From positions 124,001 through 188,000 of the forward strand of contig NZ_JACHFF010000001.1 of assembly GCF_014207425.1 (NCBI RefSeq): DNA of 64,000 nucleotides, given 5' to 3'. A program made the position numbers and the translations under genes. This DNA comes from Jeotgalicoccus coquinae (GTDB lineage: Bacteria; Bacillota; Bacilli; Staphylococcales; Salinicoccaceae). Below, in pieces: positions 52,377 through 61,066 of this stretch. The notes below the pieces were generated by a model. It saw only the letters and a list, made by a program, of their open reading frames with translations. It did no database searches and was not told the origin of the DNA. Positions within the stretch are counted from its first letter, which is position 1; every line of letters begins with the position of its first letter.

Positions 52377-53501
52377 ATGTCAGTCACAGCAGTTAAAACA
52401 GCACCGTTTAAATTTGATAACGTCGGGAGTTTTTTACGACCGGCTAAATTAAAAGCAGCACGCGAGGATTTTAAAAATGGCAGCATTTCACAGGATGAGC
52501 TTACTTCAGTTGAAAACGAAACGATAAAAGAATTGGTCCAAAAACAGAAGGATATCGGATTAAAAGCAATTACCGATGGGGAGTTCCGCCGTTCATGGTG
52601 GCATCTCGATTTCTTCTGGGGTCTTAACGGGGTTGAAAAATCTGATGTTGAGAATGGCTACAACTTCGTTGCGATTGAAACGAGAGCTGAGACTGCACGT
52701 CTGACAGGCAAAATAAGCGGAGAGAATCATCCGTTTATCGACCATTTTAAATATGTAAATCAATTTGCCGACGACGATATTATTGCACGCCAGACAATTC
52801 CGGCACCGGCACAGTTTTTAAGAGAATTGACGCGCCCGGAAAATAAAAAATCGACGGAAGCAATTTATCCGGATGAAACAGAACTGCTTGCGGATATTGC
52901 AGCGGCGTACCGCACATTCATTCAGGAACTGCATGAAGCAGGCTGTACAAATCTGCAGCTGGATGACTGTACTTGGGGCATGATCGTCGACGAGAATTTC
53001 TGGAAGAACAGAACCGATGACCTGACGATTGAGTCGCTGAGCGAACAGTACGTCGAGCTGAATAACAGCGCGATTGAAGGGAAACCTGAAGGACTGACGA
53101 TAACGACGCATGTCTGCCGCGGAAACTACCGTTCAACGTGGGCATCATCAGGTGCATACGATAAAGTATCCGATGAGTTATTCGGCAAGGAAAACGTTGC
53201 AGGCTATTATCTGGAATTCGATACAGAACGTGCCGGCGGTTTTGAATCACTGGCGAAGGTGAGCGGTGACAAGAAAGTCGTTCTTGGGTTGGTTTCATCG
53301 AAAGTACCTGAGCTTGAAGATAAAGAAGAGATTATTTCTCGCATTGAAGAAGCGGCAAAATACATTGATAAAGACAGATTGTGTTTAAGTCCGCAGTGCG
53401 GATTTGCTTCAACCGAAGAAGGGAATAATCTGACTGAGGCGGAGCAGTGGGCGAAACTTCAGCTGGTGAAAGATATTTCCGAAGAAGTTTGGGGAGTTTA
53501 A
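52377..53501 (+). CDS. MetE C-terminal-like cobalamin-independent methionine synthase family protein (YxjG/YxjH-like)
   Basis: TIM-barrel protein of 374 residues related to the catalytic domain of MetE. The sequence has NVGSFLRPAKLKAAREDF, GLKAITDGEFRRSWWHLDFF, NLQLDDCTWG, the zinc-ligand region THVCRGNYRSTW and the final LCLSPQCGFAST. YxjG/YxjH-type proteins are linked to methionine or S-methyl-cysteine salvage. It is monocistronic with its own terminator. No SAM or T-box element fits in the 94 bases upstream. AAGGAGTGG precedes the ATG. Confidence 0.9.
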   Translation: MSVTAVKTAPFKFDNVGSFLRPAKLKAAREDFKNGSISQDELTSVENETIKELVQKQKDIGLKAITDGEFRRSWWHLDFFWGLNGVEKSDVENGYNFVAIETRAETARLTGKISGENHPFIDHFKYVNQFADDDIIARQTIPAPAQFLRELTRPENKKSTEAIYPDETELLADIAAAYRTFIQELHEAGCTNLQLDDCTWGMIVDENFWKNRTDDLTIESLSEQYVELNNSAIEGKPEGLTITTHVCRGNYRSTWASSGAYDKVSDELFGKENVAGYYLEFDTERAGGFESLAKVSGDKKVVLGLVSSKVPELEDKEEIISRIEEAAKYIDKDRLCLSPQCGFASTEEGNNLTEAEQWAKLQLVKDISEEVWGV

Positions 53502-53506
53502 ATAGA

Positions 53507-53549
53507 AAAGACGCTGTATGGGAATTGGATTCCGTACAGCGTCTTTTTT
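53507..53549. terminator. Bidirectional terminator
   Basis: AAAAGACGCTGTA-GG and CC-TACAGCGTCTTTT form a long stem, followed by TTTT; it lies between convergent genes. Confidence 0.9.
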
Positions 53550-53558
53550 GTGTTTAAT

Positions 53559-54806
53559 TTATTTTTTCAGAAAATCGACTTCGATTTCATTTTTACGGAC
53601 TTCACGTTTGAATAAGTACTCGCCGTTTCTAACTGAAGCGAGCACTTCAGCACGTTCTCGCACTGCTTCGTACGCGTCGTGTGCATCCAGCACGATAAAG
53701 TTGGCAGAGTTGCCTTCTTTAATGCCGTAGTCTTCAATATTTAATACGTTCGCACCGTTCGTCGTAATCAGATCGAGTGCTTTGTTAATTTCATCGATAT
53801 GCGTGTAGTGCGCAAGATGAATACCGTTATCGAGAATGTTCATCATGTTGCCGTTGCCGAGCGGGTACCAGTAATCTGCAATTGAATCCTGCGCGAATGC
53901 AACATTGCTGCCATTCTCAAGCAGTTCTTTTACGCGAGTCAGACCGCGTCGTTTCGGATAAGCATCTCCCCGTCCTTGTAAGTGTGCATTTTCTGTCGGA
54001 CATGAAATAAAGTTGATTTTCGACTCTTTGAATAAGCCCATCATCTTGTTGGCATAGCTTGCTTCAACCGCACCGAAGCTTGTCGTGTGACTTGCAGTTG
54101 TTTTCGTGCCGTAATTTTTTTCCATAACGAGCGCGTTCAGCACTTCCAGGAAGCGGCTGTTCGGGTCATCGTTTTCGTCACAGTGAATATCAATCATCAC
54201 ATCGAACTCCAGCGCAAGATCAACAATCTGTTTTAATGACTCCACACCGTGTTCGTATGAAATTTCGAAATGAGGAATTCCTCCGACAACATCAGCACCC
54301 ATTTCGAGCGCTTTTCTTACGAGTTCAGGACCTCCTTTATAACGGAAGAACCCTTCCTGCGGGAAAGCCACTAATTGTAATGTGACGATATCTTTTAACT
54401 CTTCACGTAATTTCAGGAGCGCTTTCATTCCCGTTAAGTTCGGATCAGTTACGTCTACATGCGTACGAATATACTGCACGCCGTGACTCACTTCTTTTTG
54501 AATGCCTTTTATAGCGGATTTGCGAACTTTATCTTCTGTTAAATCTTTCTTGTTATCGCTCCAGCGCTGAATCCCTTCGAATAAAGTACCCGACACGTTT
54601 GCGTTGCCTTCGCCGAGACCTGAGAAAATATAATCGAGGTGCAGATGCGGATCGACGTAAGGCGGCAGAACCAGCTTGCCTTCCAGGTCGATGACTTCAT
54701 CAGCATCGCCGAGATTGGTGCCGACAGCTTTAAATTTATAATCCTCAACTAAAATTTCAGTTGAATCCGAATCACCATAAATCGTTGCGTTGATAAACTT
54801 CTTCAT
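53559..54806 (-). CDS. codA: Cytosine deaminase-like amidohydrolase
   Basis: Metal-dependent deaminase of 415 residues. Motifs match CodA: VDPHLHLDYI (H-x-H), the substrate loop LQLVAFPQEGFFRY, DIHCDENDDP (metal His and catalytic Glu region), CPTENAHLQGRGDAYPKRRG, and FAQDSIADYWYPLGNGNMM with the metal Asp. CodA converts cytosine to uracil; close relatives deaminate creatinine, isocytosine or other cyclic ureas, so the substrate is likely but not proven. It is monocistronic, with ribosome site AAGGAG before ATG. Confidence 0.88.
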   Translation of the reverse strand: MKKFINATIYGDSDSTEILVEDYKFKAVGTNLGDADEVIDLEGKLVLPPYVDPHLHLDYIFSGLGEGNANVSGTLFEGIQRWSDNKKDLTEDKVRKSAIKGIQKEVSHGVQYIRTHVDVTDPNLTGMKALLKLREELKDIVTLQLVAFPQEGFFRYKGGPELVRKALEMGADVVGGIPHFEISYEHGVESLKQIVDLALEFDVMIDIHCDENDDPNSRFLEVLNALVMEKNYGTKTTASHTTSFGAVEASYANKMMGLFKESKINFISCPTENAHLQGRGDAYPKRRGLTRVKELLENGSNVAFAQDSIADYWYPLGNGNMMNILDNGIHLAHYTHIDEINKALDLITTNGANVLNIEDYGIKEGNSANFIVLDAHDAYEAVRERAEVLASVRNGEYLFKREVRKNEIEVDFLKK

Positions 54807-54926
54807 GTGTAAAACTCCTTGCTAAAATAATGATGTGATACAACTCTGATTATAGCAAAAATGGCGGGAATTAGATGGTTTGACGGTGCGGAAGAGTGGA
54901 ATTTGCAGGAGTTTGCGGGTTGGGAT

Positions 54927-55220
54927 GAGACGGATGGGAGCTGGAGATGCGAACTGTCTCATAATTGGTCTTAAAATGGGACGGATGGGAGCTGGAGATG
55001 CGAACTGTCTCATAATTAGTCTTAAAATGGGACGGATTGGTGCTGGAGATGCGAACTGTCTCATAATTGGTCTTGAAATGAGACGGATTGGTGCTGGAGA
55101 TGCGAACTGTCTCATAATTGGTCTTAAAATGGGACGGATGGGTGCTGGAGATGCGAACTGTCTCATAATTGGTCTCCAAATGAGACGGATGGGTGCTGGA
55201 GATGCGAACTGTCTCATTTT
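54927..55220. repeat. Array C: six 51-bp tandem repeats
   Basis: Units begin at 54927, 54978, 55029, 55080, 55131 and 55182, exactly 51 bp apart and differing at only a few positions. Each starts with G[AG]GACGGAT, contains GCTGGAGATGCGAACTGTCT and ends with GGTCTTAAAAT. The outer GAGAC and GTCTC are complementary. As 51 is a multiple of three, long frames with 17-residue repeats open on both strands, but no ribosome site or start supports them. Confidence 0.9.
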
Positions 55221-55400
55221 ACGAGCTATGAAGTAATTCTTTTGTGAGATAGCTCGTTATCGCATTGTTTTCGTGTTAGTGGGGCGAAATATGTACTAAT
55301 TAATATGTTTTGCGACACATTTCGCATTAGTCGAAAGTATTTTTCACGGATTAATGTGTTTATCGTCTAAATTCGCATTAGTACACTCCCTTTCCCCCAA
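55221..55400. repeat. Array D: degenerate hairpin and CGCATTAGT repeats
   Basis: Directly after array C come inverted repeats ACGAGCTAT/ATAGCTCGT (55221-55257) and GCGAAAT/ATTTCGC (55284-55325), and imperfect copies of TTCGCATTAGT at 55321-55331 and 55372-55382. The copies are more diverged than those of array C. No coding frame is credible here. Confidence 0.6.
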
Positions 55401-55444
55401 CTAATGAACCCGCGCCGCATCTGCGTCCCCCATCCCACAGCATA

Positions 55445-55479
55445 AAAAAGCGGAACCCTCTTCAACAGGGATTCCGCTT
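55445..55479 (-). terminator. Terminator of the YeaQ/GlsB-family gene
   Basis: AAGCGGAA and TTCCGCTT form the stem with inner CCCT/AGGG pairs; on the minus strand it is followed by TTTTATG. Confidence 0.75.
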
Positions 55480-55504
55480 ACGTTATTAGTTTTTAATTTA
55501 GTAT

Positions 55505-55765
55505 TTAAGCTCGTTTGTTTCCTTTAAGCATTCCAAAGATGAATGATACTACAAGGATTAAAATAATCGCACCGACGAGTGTACCAATGACGCTCATTCC
55601 GCCAAGTGTAGGTCCAATATCTAACCCAAGTGCGTTACCGATAGATGCACCAATGATACCTGCTAAGATATTACCAATAATCCCAAATGGGATGTCTTTA
55701 CTCACTATAAGACCTGCTAGCCAGCCTAAAATACCGCCTACAATAATTGTCCATAACCAACCCAT
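55505..55765 (-). CDS. GlsB/YeaQ/YmgE family stress-response membrane protein
   Basis: Membrane protein of 86 residues with three glycine-rich spans: WTIIVGGILGWLAGLIVSKD, IIGNILAGIIGASIGNALGL and IGTLVGAIILILVVSFIFGM. The pattern matches the transglycosylase-associated family, in which GlsB anchors the Asp23/Gls24 stress protein at the membrane in staphylococci and enterococci. No asp23 homologue is in this window. AGGAGG precedes the ATG. Confidence 0.88.
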   Translation of the reverse strand: MGWLWTIIVGGILGWLAGLIVSKDIPFGIIGNILAGIIGASIGNALGLDIGPTLGGMSVIGTLVGAIILILVVSFIFGMLKGNKRA

Positions 55766-55853
55766 TCTTATTACCTCCTAAAAAATATAAATGCGATGTT
55801 CTACTTGGATATATTGCCTGTTTTAAGAGGTGGTAAACATATGTGACGAAATT

Positions 55854-57038
55854 TTATACGATTTTTCTTGCAGTTTTTAAAATAAAGAACAGAAGCAGAG
55901 AGAGCACACCGCTCGCTGCGCTGATCCAGTAGATTGAGCTGTAGTCGGCATATTGTGCGACGAGCCCAAATGTTATGGCACCCAGTCCGACACCTAAATC
56001 AAATGCTGAAAAGTATGTCGCGTTAGCCATACCGCGTTTTCTCGGCGGCGTGGTATTTATCGCTGAAGCCTGCAGTGCGGGCTGGACTGACCCAAATCCG
56101 AGTCCGTATAAAATTGCACCGGCGAATAAATAACCCGGGCTGTTAAGCATCGCAATCAATGCCAATCCTGCAATAATTAACAGAATTCCCGGTATAAAGA
56201 CGATTGTCAGTCCGCGGCGGTCGTAGATGCGCCCTGCGAAGAAGCGCGTCGTGACGAGTGCGAGTGCGTACAGCACAAAGTAAAGCTGAATATAATGGGG
56301 CGCGAAGCCCTGCTGAAATGTGTACGCAGGCAGAAATGTTGCGATGCCCCCGAATGTAAATGTAATGAAGAATAACAGTGCTGAAGCAGGCAGCGCTCTT
56401 TTTTCAATGAAGTCAAAGCGCTCCCCAGTATCCGCATCTTCCTGAATTTCAAGGTCCGTCAGCGGTTCCGGTTTAACGTAGCGCACGTTTAAAGCAAGAA
56501 TCAGTGCAATCAATGTGAGTGATCCGCAGATGATAAACAGCGTGGAGAACTCGATATGATTCACTAAAAAAAGCCCGAGTGCCGGACCGATAGCAAGTGC
56601 GAGGTTACCGCTCAATCCGAAAAATCCGAGGCCTTCTCCCCGGCGGTCTTTCGGAACTAAATCTGAAGCGATGGTGCCGGAAGCTGTATTCGACAGTCCC
56701 CAGCCGACTCCCTGCACAATACGGACAACAACGAGAATCAGTATTGTCGTACTGATTGCGAGCGAATAGAGCGACAGAACGAGAATGACGAGACCGCCTA
56801 AAAATACCGGTGCGCGTCCTGTCGTATCGAGAAGCTTTCCGCCGAACGGCCGGATTAACAGTGCCGAGAAAGTAAATATCCCGACGATAATGCCGACCCA
56901 CGTTTCATTCGAACCGATTTCCTGCACATATAAAGGCAGTGTCGGCAGCGTCATTTGAAACGATGTAAATATAAAAAAGTTCGCGATAACGATAATGATA
57001 AAATCTCTCGTCCATATTCTGGACTTCCCCTTAGACAT
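55854..57038 (-). CDS. MFS transporter
   Basis: Transporter of 394 residues with 12 predicted spans. The motif A region reads RPFGGKLLDTTGRAPVFLGG and the motif C-like segment is GLGFFGLSGNLALAIGPALG, which suggests a drug-type or sugar exporter of the MFS. A central cytoplasmic loop (about 185-205) is acidic. The substrate is unknown. It is divergent from pabA with about 110 bases between the presumed promoters. Confidence 0.87.
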   Translation of the reverse strand: MSKGKSRIWTRDFIIIVIANFFIFTSFQMTLPTLPLYVQEIGSNETWVGIIVGIFTFSALLIRPFGGKLLDTTGRAPVFLGGLVILVLSLYSLAISTTILILVVVRIVQGVGWGLSNTASGTIASDLVPKDRRGEGLGFFGLSGNLALAIGPALGLFLVNHIEFSTLFIICGSLTLIALILALNVRYVKPEPLTDLEIQEDADTGERFDFIEKRALPASALLFFITFTFGGIATFLPAYTFQQGFAPHYIQLYFVLYALALVTTRFFAGRIYDRRGLTIVFIPGILLIIAGLALIAMLNSPGYLFAGAILYGLGFGSVQPALQASAINTTPPRKRGMANATYFSAFDLGVGLGAITFGLVAQYADYSSIYWISAASGVLSLLLFFILKTARKIV

Positions 57039-57191
57039 AGATCACCCTTCTTAATAAGTAAGATATTTATCTCAGTACTCTTAAGTCTACATGAGAGCGC
57101 CGGGTTTTTCATCATACTTGAGGCCTGTTGTGTTATTTAAATTGATTTGTATATGATATTATTAAGGAAATTACATGCAGGGAGAAAACCA

Positions 57192-57794
57192 GTGAATTTA
57201 TTAATGATAGATAATTACGATTCATTTACATATAATCTCGTTCATTACATCGAAAGCAATCCATATAATGCCGGCATTAAAGTTGTCACACCGGATCAGT
57301 TAAACGATAAATTAATAGAAGAATTTAATATTATCGGACTGATTATATCTCCGGGGCCGTCGCATCCGAAAGACCGGCCGGAAGTGCTAGAGTTTGTTAA
57401 AAACCATTATAAGGCACTTCCGATACTCGGCATATGCTTAGGCCATCAGATGCTGTGGCATATGTTCGGCGGGGAAGTATCGCGCGGCGAACGTCCGGTT
57501 CACGGGCACGCATACGATGTGCACCATAACGGCGAAGGACTGTATAAAAATCTGCCGTCACCAGTCAAAGGCTGCCGCTATCATTCATTAACGTGCTATG
57601 GCGAGCTTGAAGAGTTTAATATTACCGGCCGCACAGAAATGGGTATCAACATGGCAATCCAGCATAAGAATCTTCCCGTTTTCGGCGTCCAGTATCATCC
57701 GGAAGCTATTTTATCGGAACACGGCAGAGCGCAGCTCAATAACTTTATACGAATTGCAGTGGAGGAAAGTCATGAGAGCACATACAAAATTTAA
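57192..57794 (+). CDS. pabA: Aminodeoxychorismate synthase, glutamine amidotransferase component
   Basis: Class I glutamine amidotransferase of 200 residues that supplies ammonia to PabB for 4-aminobenzoate and folate synthesis. The catalytic Cys82 is in LGICLGHQML; the triad is completed by the H-x-E of QYHPEAILSEHG. The N-terminus MIDNYDSFTYNLVHYI is diagnostic for the PabA/TrpG family. The start is GTG at 57192 behind GGAGAAAA. TrpG is an alternative role, but the neighbour is a PabB-PabC fusion. The 3' end overlaps pabB by 23 bases. Confidence 0.9.
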   Translation: MNLLMIDNYDSFTYNLVHYIESNPYNAGIKVVTPDQLNDKLIEEFNIIGLIISPGPSHPKDRPEVLEFVKNHYKALPILGICLGHQMLWHMFGGEVSRGERPVHGHAYDVHHNGEGLYKNLPSPVKGCRYHSLTCYGELEEFNITGRTEMGINMAIQHKNLPVFGVQYHPEAILSEHGRAQLNNFIRIAVEESHESTYKI

Positions 57795-59451
57795 GAAAAA
57801 CGGTACAGTCGAAAACCTGTACTTTACAAACCCGGTCGAAGTCATCACGAGCAGCACGCCGTTTGACGCAGCTCTGGATAAAGCGGAGCAGTACCAGAAA
57901 GACGGTTACTACGCTGTCATCGGTGTGACTTATGAAAAAGACGATTACATCATCGGTATATACGGTAAAGCAGTATCGTACGCCGAATTTTTAGGCGGAA
58001 AACAGCCTGAGATGTATCAGATGAGCCAGCCGGAACTCAGTGAAACACGTGAGGAAATTGAAAATAATATAGAACAGGTCAGAAATTACATACTGGACGG
58101 GCATACGTACCAGGTGAACTATACGACGCGTCTTTACGGAAACTTCAGCGGCGACAGCCACCAGCTGTTTTTAAAATTAAGCGCAGGGAACAACGGCGAC
58201 TACGCGATGTACATCGATTATGACGGCAAGCAGATCGTCAGCCTGTCGCCGGAACTTTTCTTTGAAATGGATGAAAACCGCAGAATCAAGACGAAACCCA
58301 TGAAAGGCACAGCACCGAGATTCGAAGATCCGGAAGAAGATAAAAAGAGCTATGAATTCTTAAGAAATTCTAAAAAAGATCAGGCGGAAAACGTAATGAT
58401 CGTGGATTTGTTAAGAAACGATATTTCTAAAATTGCCAGGCCGGATTCGGTTGAAGCAGTGAAGCTGTTTACGATTGAAAAGTATCAGACAGTCTATCAG
58501 ATGATTTCAACGGTTGAAGCGGACGTTAGAGATGACGTCAGCTTAAGCGGGATCTTTGATGCGCTGTTTCCGTGCGGGTCGATTACCGGTGCGCCGAAAG
58601 AAATGACGATGCGTCTGATTGAAAGGCTCGAAAAGACACCGCGCGGGTTTTACTGCGGCGCGCTTGGGATTTTGTATCCCGGCATGTCTGCCGTGTTTAA
58701 CGTGCCGATCCGCACGCTGACAATTACGGGTGACCGTTACATTTACAGTGCGGGCGGGGGAATTACATACGATTCGGATCCTTCGTCCGAGTTCGGGGAA
58801 ATTCTGCATAAAACTTCATTTCTGAAGCAGGGGCAGTACGAACTCATCGAAACGATGCGCCTGGAAGACGGTGCAGTGAAACGTCTGGACTATCACGCAG
58901 AACGGCTGAACAGCAGTGCATCACATTTTAAATTTGAACAGGCGGACTTCAAATCGGCCATCCAGGCTTATACAGAAGCAAACAAACTTGAGTCAGGCGT
59001 GTTTAAACTTCGTGCGACACTGTCGCGTGAAGGTGTGTTAAACATTTCGCACGCGGCACTCGATAAAGACAATCAGCCGATGACAGCAGAGCTTGCGTCA
59101 GCGCCGCTCTATGGTGCACCGGATTTTATCGCGCATAAAACGACGGTAAGACATCAGTACAACGGGAAAACAAATGATTCTGACGTTGTTTTATATTATA
59201 ATGATAACTTAGATATTACTGAGTTTAATATCGGCAGCATCGTCATAAAGGAACGGGGTGCGTTTTACACGCCTCCGCTGTCCGCCGGCATCTTAAATGG
59301 TGTCATGCGGCAGTCTTTAATTGATGAGCATAAAATAACTGAACAGAACATAACGATGAAGGATCTGCGTCATAAATACGAAAATGGTCAAATTGACTTA
59401 TTCATGATAAACAGTGCGCGGGAATGGGTGACAATCACACTCGCGGAATGA
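57772..59451 (+). CDS. pabB: Aminodeoxychorismate synthase component I fused to aminodeoxychorismate lyase
   Basis: Fusion of 559 residues. Residues to about 350 form the chorismate-binding enzyme: GHTYQVNYTTRLYG, the FEMDENRRIKTKPMKGTAPR segment, ENVMIVDLLRNDI and FPCGSITGAPKEMTM. From about 355 a class IV aminotransferase follows (ETMRLEDGAVKRLDYHAERL; NIGSIVIKERGAFYTPPLSA), matching 4-amino-4-deoxychorismate lyase (PabC). Together with PabA it makes 4-aminobenzoate from chorismate. ATG 57772 follows GGAGG within pabA. Confidence 0.92.
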   Translation: MRAHTKFKKNGTVENLYFTNPVEVITSSTPFDAALDKAEQYQKDGYYAVIGVTYEKDDYIIGIYGKAVSYAEFLGGKQPEMYQMSQPELSETREEIENNIEQVRNYILDGHTYQVNYTTRLYGNFSGDSHQLFLKLSAGNNGDYAMYIDYDGKQIVSLSPELFFEMDENRRIKTKPMKGTAPRFEDPEEDKKSYEFLRNSKKDQAENVMIVDLLRNDISKIARPDSVEAVKLFTIEKYQTVYQMISTVEADVRDDVSLSGIFDALFPCGSITGAPKEMTMRLIERLEKTPRGFYCGALGILYPGMSAVFNVPIRTLTITGDRYIYSAGGGITYDSDPSSEFGEILHKTSFLKQGQYELIETMRLEDGAVKRLDYHAERLNSSASHFKFEQADFKSAIQAYTEANKLESGVFKLRATLSREGVLNISHAALDKDNQPMTAELASAPLYGAPDFIAHKTTVRHQYNGKTNDSDVVLYYNDNLDITEFNIGSIVIKERGAFYTPPLSAGILNGVMRQSLIDEHKITEQNITMKDLRHKYENGQIDLFMINSAREWVTITLAE

Positions 59452-59459
59452 GGTGGCTT

Positions 59460-59666
59460 ATGTTTACATTAATTTTAATATTACTCATTGTTGCAATAGT
59501 CGTACTGACACATTTTGTCGTCACGTACTTACTAAGAAATGATGTTAAAATTGTCGGAATCGCAATCGGTTTCGCCGGCGTCATTATTGCAATAATTGTT
59601 TTTGGCATCGCCATGGGCAGCTTTACAGAATACGTTGCCGGCGAATTGGAATTCTTTTACCGATAA
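59460..59666 (+). CDS. Small two-TM membrane protein
   Basis: Sixty-eight residues with two spans (MFTLILILLIVAIVVLTHFV and IVGIAIGFAGVIIAIIVFGI). GAGGTGG precedes the ATG at 59460, and the gene begins eight bases after the pabB stop, so it is in the same operon. An ATG at 59448, overlapping the pabB stop, is a second possible start. No family recognised. Confidence 0.6.
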   Translation: MFTLILILLIVAIVVLTHFVVTYLLRNDVKIVGIAIGFAGVIIAIIVFGIAMGSFTEYVAGELEFFYR

Positions 59667-59679
59667 GAGGAGTGGACTC

Positions 59680-59937
59680 ATGATTTTTGCAAATGGAGAT
59701 AAAGTAATTACGTATCAGGAAGATGCATCAGTAATTAAAAATATTAAAGCACAGTACGATAAAGACGGATTGAATATTAATAACCCTTATATCAGTGAAA
59801 CGGTATTTACGAAAAATACAGTCAGCTTTTACTATGACCCGGTTGATGTAATGGAAAACGAAAATACAATCGAGCCGGCGGCTTATATTATTTCTATAGT
59901 AGAACCTGTGCTCGACAGTGTAAGCGGGGGTAAATAA
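59680..59937 (+). CDS. Small hypothetical protein of the pab operon
   Basis: Soluble protein of 85 residues with no membrane segment: FANGDKVITYQEDASVIKNI, then NPYISETVFTKNTVSFYYDP, and an acidic end. GAGGAGTG precedes the ATG at 59680, and the KipA-like gene follows with one base between them. The tight coupling suggests it works with that protein, but no motif is recognised. Confidence 0.65.
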   Translation: MIFANGDKVITYQEDASVIKNIKAQYDKDGLNINNPYISETVFTKNTVSFYYDPVDVMENENTIEPAAYIISIVEPVLDSVSGGK

Positions 59938-59938
59938 G

Positions 59939-60886
59939 ATGAGCTTAATTATTCAGGAAGGCGGTCTGTTAACAATTCTGCAGACTGTCGAAAAACAGAC
60001 GAAATCTGAACAGAAAAATAATGAGTATAACGGTGCGGTGGACAGCCTGTCGCCGATGCTTGCCAACAAACTTGTCGGCAACGACGTGAATGAACCGACG
60101 ATTGAAATGTCAGGTCAGCCTGCTGTAATCCAGTTTACGGAACCGACAATCATCGCTTATTCAGGCGGGGATTTTAACGGGAAGGTAAGCGATGATGACA
60201 TTCAGCCGAACCGTATTTACCACGTGGACCGCGGAGATGTTTTATCATTCCAGGGGTCAACACGCGGCAGCAGACTGTACTTGGCAATTGCAGGCGGCAT
60301 TGCTGTTGAGAAATCGAACGTACTGAAGTCGGGCGACGAAGTCATTATGCGCCGCAACTATACAGCGCTGCACGATGAAATTTTCCATATGATGAGCAAC
60401 AAGCGCAAAGTCAGCTGGGGAATCGGCATCTACTCGCTTGTTGAAGTGTACTTATCGGATACGTATCACATTGTGAAGCGTCCTGATGTGCCTTTAGAAG
60501 TGTATGAAAAACTTGAAGAGCGTGAATACACGGTCACTCAGGAAGAGAATCGCATTCAGTTATCAGTTGAAGGACAGGAAATTGAATACGCAGGTACCGA
60601 CTGCGTAAGCCCGGGAGTTCTTGGCGGGGTTTATCTTGATAATAATCTGCCGACAATCGCGCTTAACGATTTCGCTCAGGAAACTGAACTGGCGCATATC
60701 GGAACAATTCCAAGCTATCATATGCACAAACTCGGCCAGAAGCGCCGCGGTTCGAAAATTAAATTTAAAGTTGTCGACAGCGAAGATGCGCATGCGGAAA
60801 CATACGGTCACTATTTATGGGTGAACAGTCTGTTTAAAGCAATCGACTATAAAATTTCAAAAGAACTCGTTAAAGAGAAAATGTAA
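59939..60886 (+). CDS. KipA/PxpC family protein (5-oxoprolinase C-subunit or carboxyltransferase-domain family)
   Basis: Protein of 315 residues of the biotin-dependent carboxyltransferase/allophanate hydrolase-2 family. SLIIQEGGLLTILQTV is the usual beginning, followed by NEPTIEMSGQPAVIQFTEPT, DVLSFQGSTRGSRLYLAIAG and SPGVLGGVYLDNNLPTIALN. PxpC works with PxpA and PxpB in 5-oxoproline cleavage, and KipA with KipI, but neither partner is seen in this window. The segment VSPGVLGGVYLDNN deviates from the SNRMGYRL-rich core of canonical PxpC, so the role may be different. Confidence 0.8.
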   Translation: MSLIIQEGGLLTILQTVEKQTKSEQKNNEYNGAVDSLSPMLANKLVGNDVNEPTIEMSGQPAVIQFTEPTIIAYSGGDFNGKVSDDDIQPNRIYHVDRGDVLSFQGSTRGSRLYLAIAGGIAVEKSNVLKSGDEVIMRRNYTALHDEIFHMMSNKRKVSWGIGIYSLVEVYLSDTYHIVKRPDVPLEVYEKLEEREYTVTQEENRIQLSVEGQEIEYAGTDCVSPGVLGGVYLDNNLPTIALNDFAQETELAHIGTIPSYHMHKLGQKRRGSKIKFKVVDSEDAHAETYGHYLWVNSLFKAIDYKISKELVKEKM

Positions 60887-60904
60887 ATATTACACATATA
60901 TTAT

Positions 60905-60960
60905 AAATCTCCTGTTACAGCAGGCACGAAATGGTGCATTCTGTGAACAGGAGATTTTTT
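60905..60960 (+). terminator. Terminator of the pab operon
   Basis: AAATCTCCTGTT and AACAGGAGATTT form a perfect 12-bp outer stem around a partly paired inner region (GCAGGCAC...), followed by TTT. Confidence 0.85.
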
Positions 60961-61066
60961 AGTGGGACTATTAACACAAAATACAACAAACCTTAATAAA
61001 AATAATGTATAATATAGCAGATAAATTATATAAGAACGACATACATAAATATAGGAATGATATTTT

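Noticed and set aside
54822-55236. Long repetitive reading frames on both strands (131 and 118 residues with 17-residue repeats)
   Set aside because: They arise because the 51-bp repeat is a multiple of three. There is no ribosome site, the amino acid content is implausible, and equivalent frames open on both strands.
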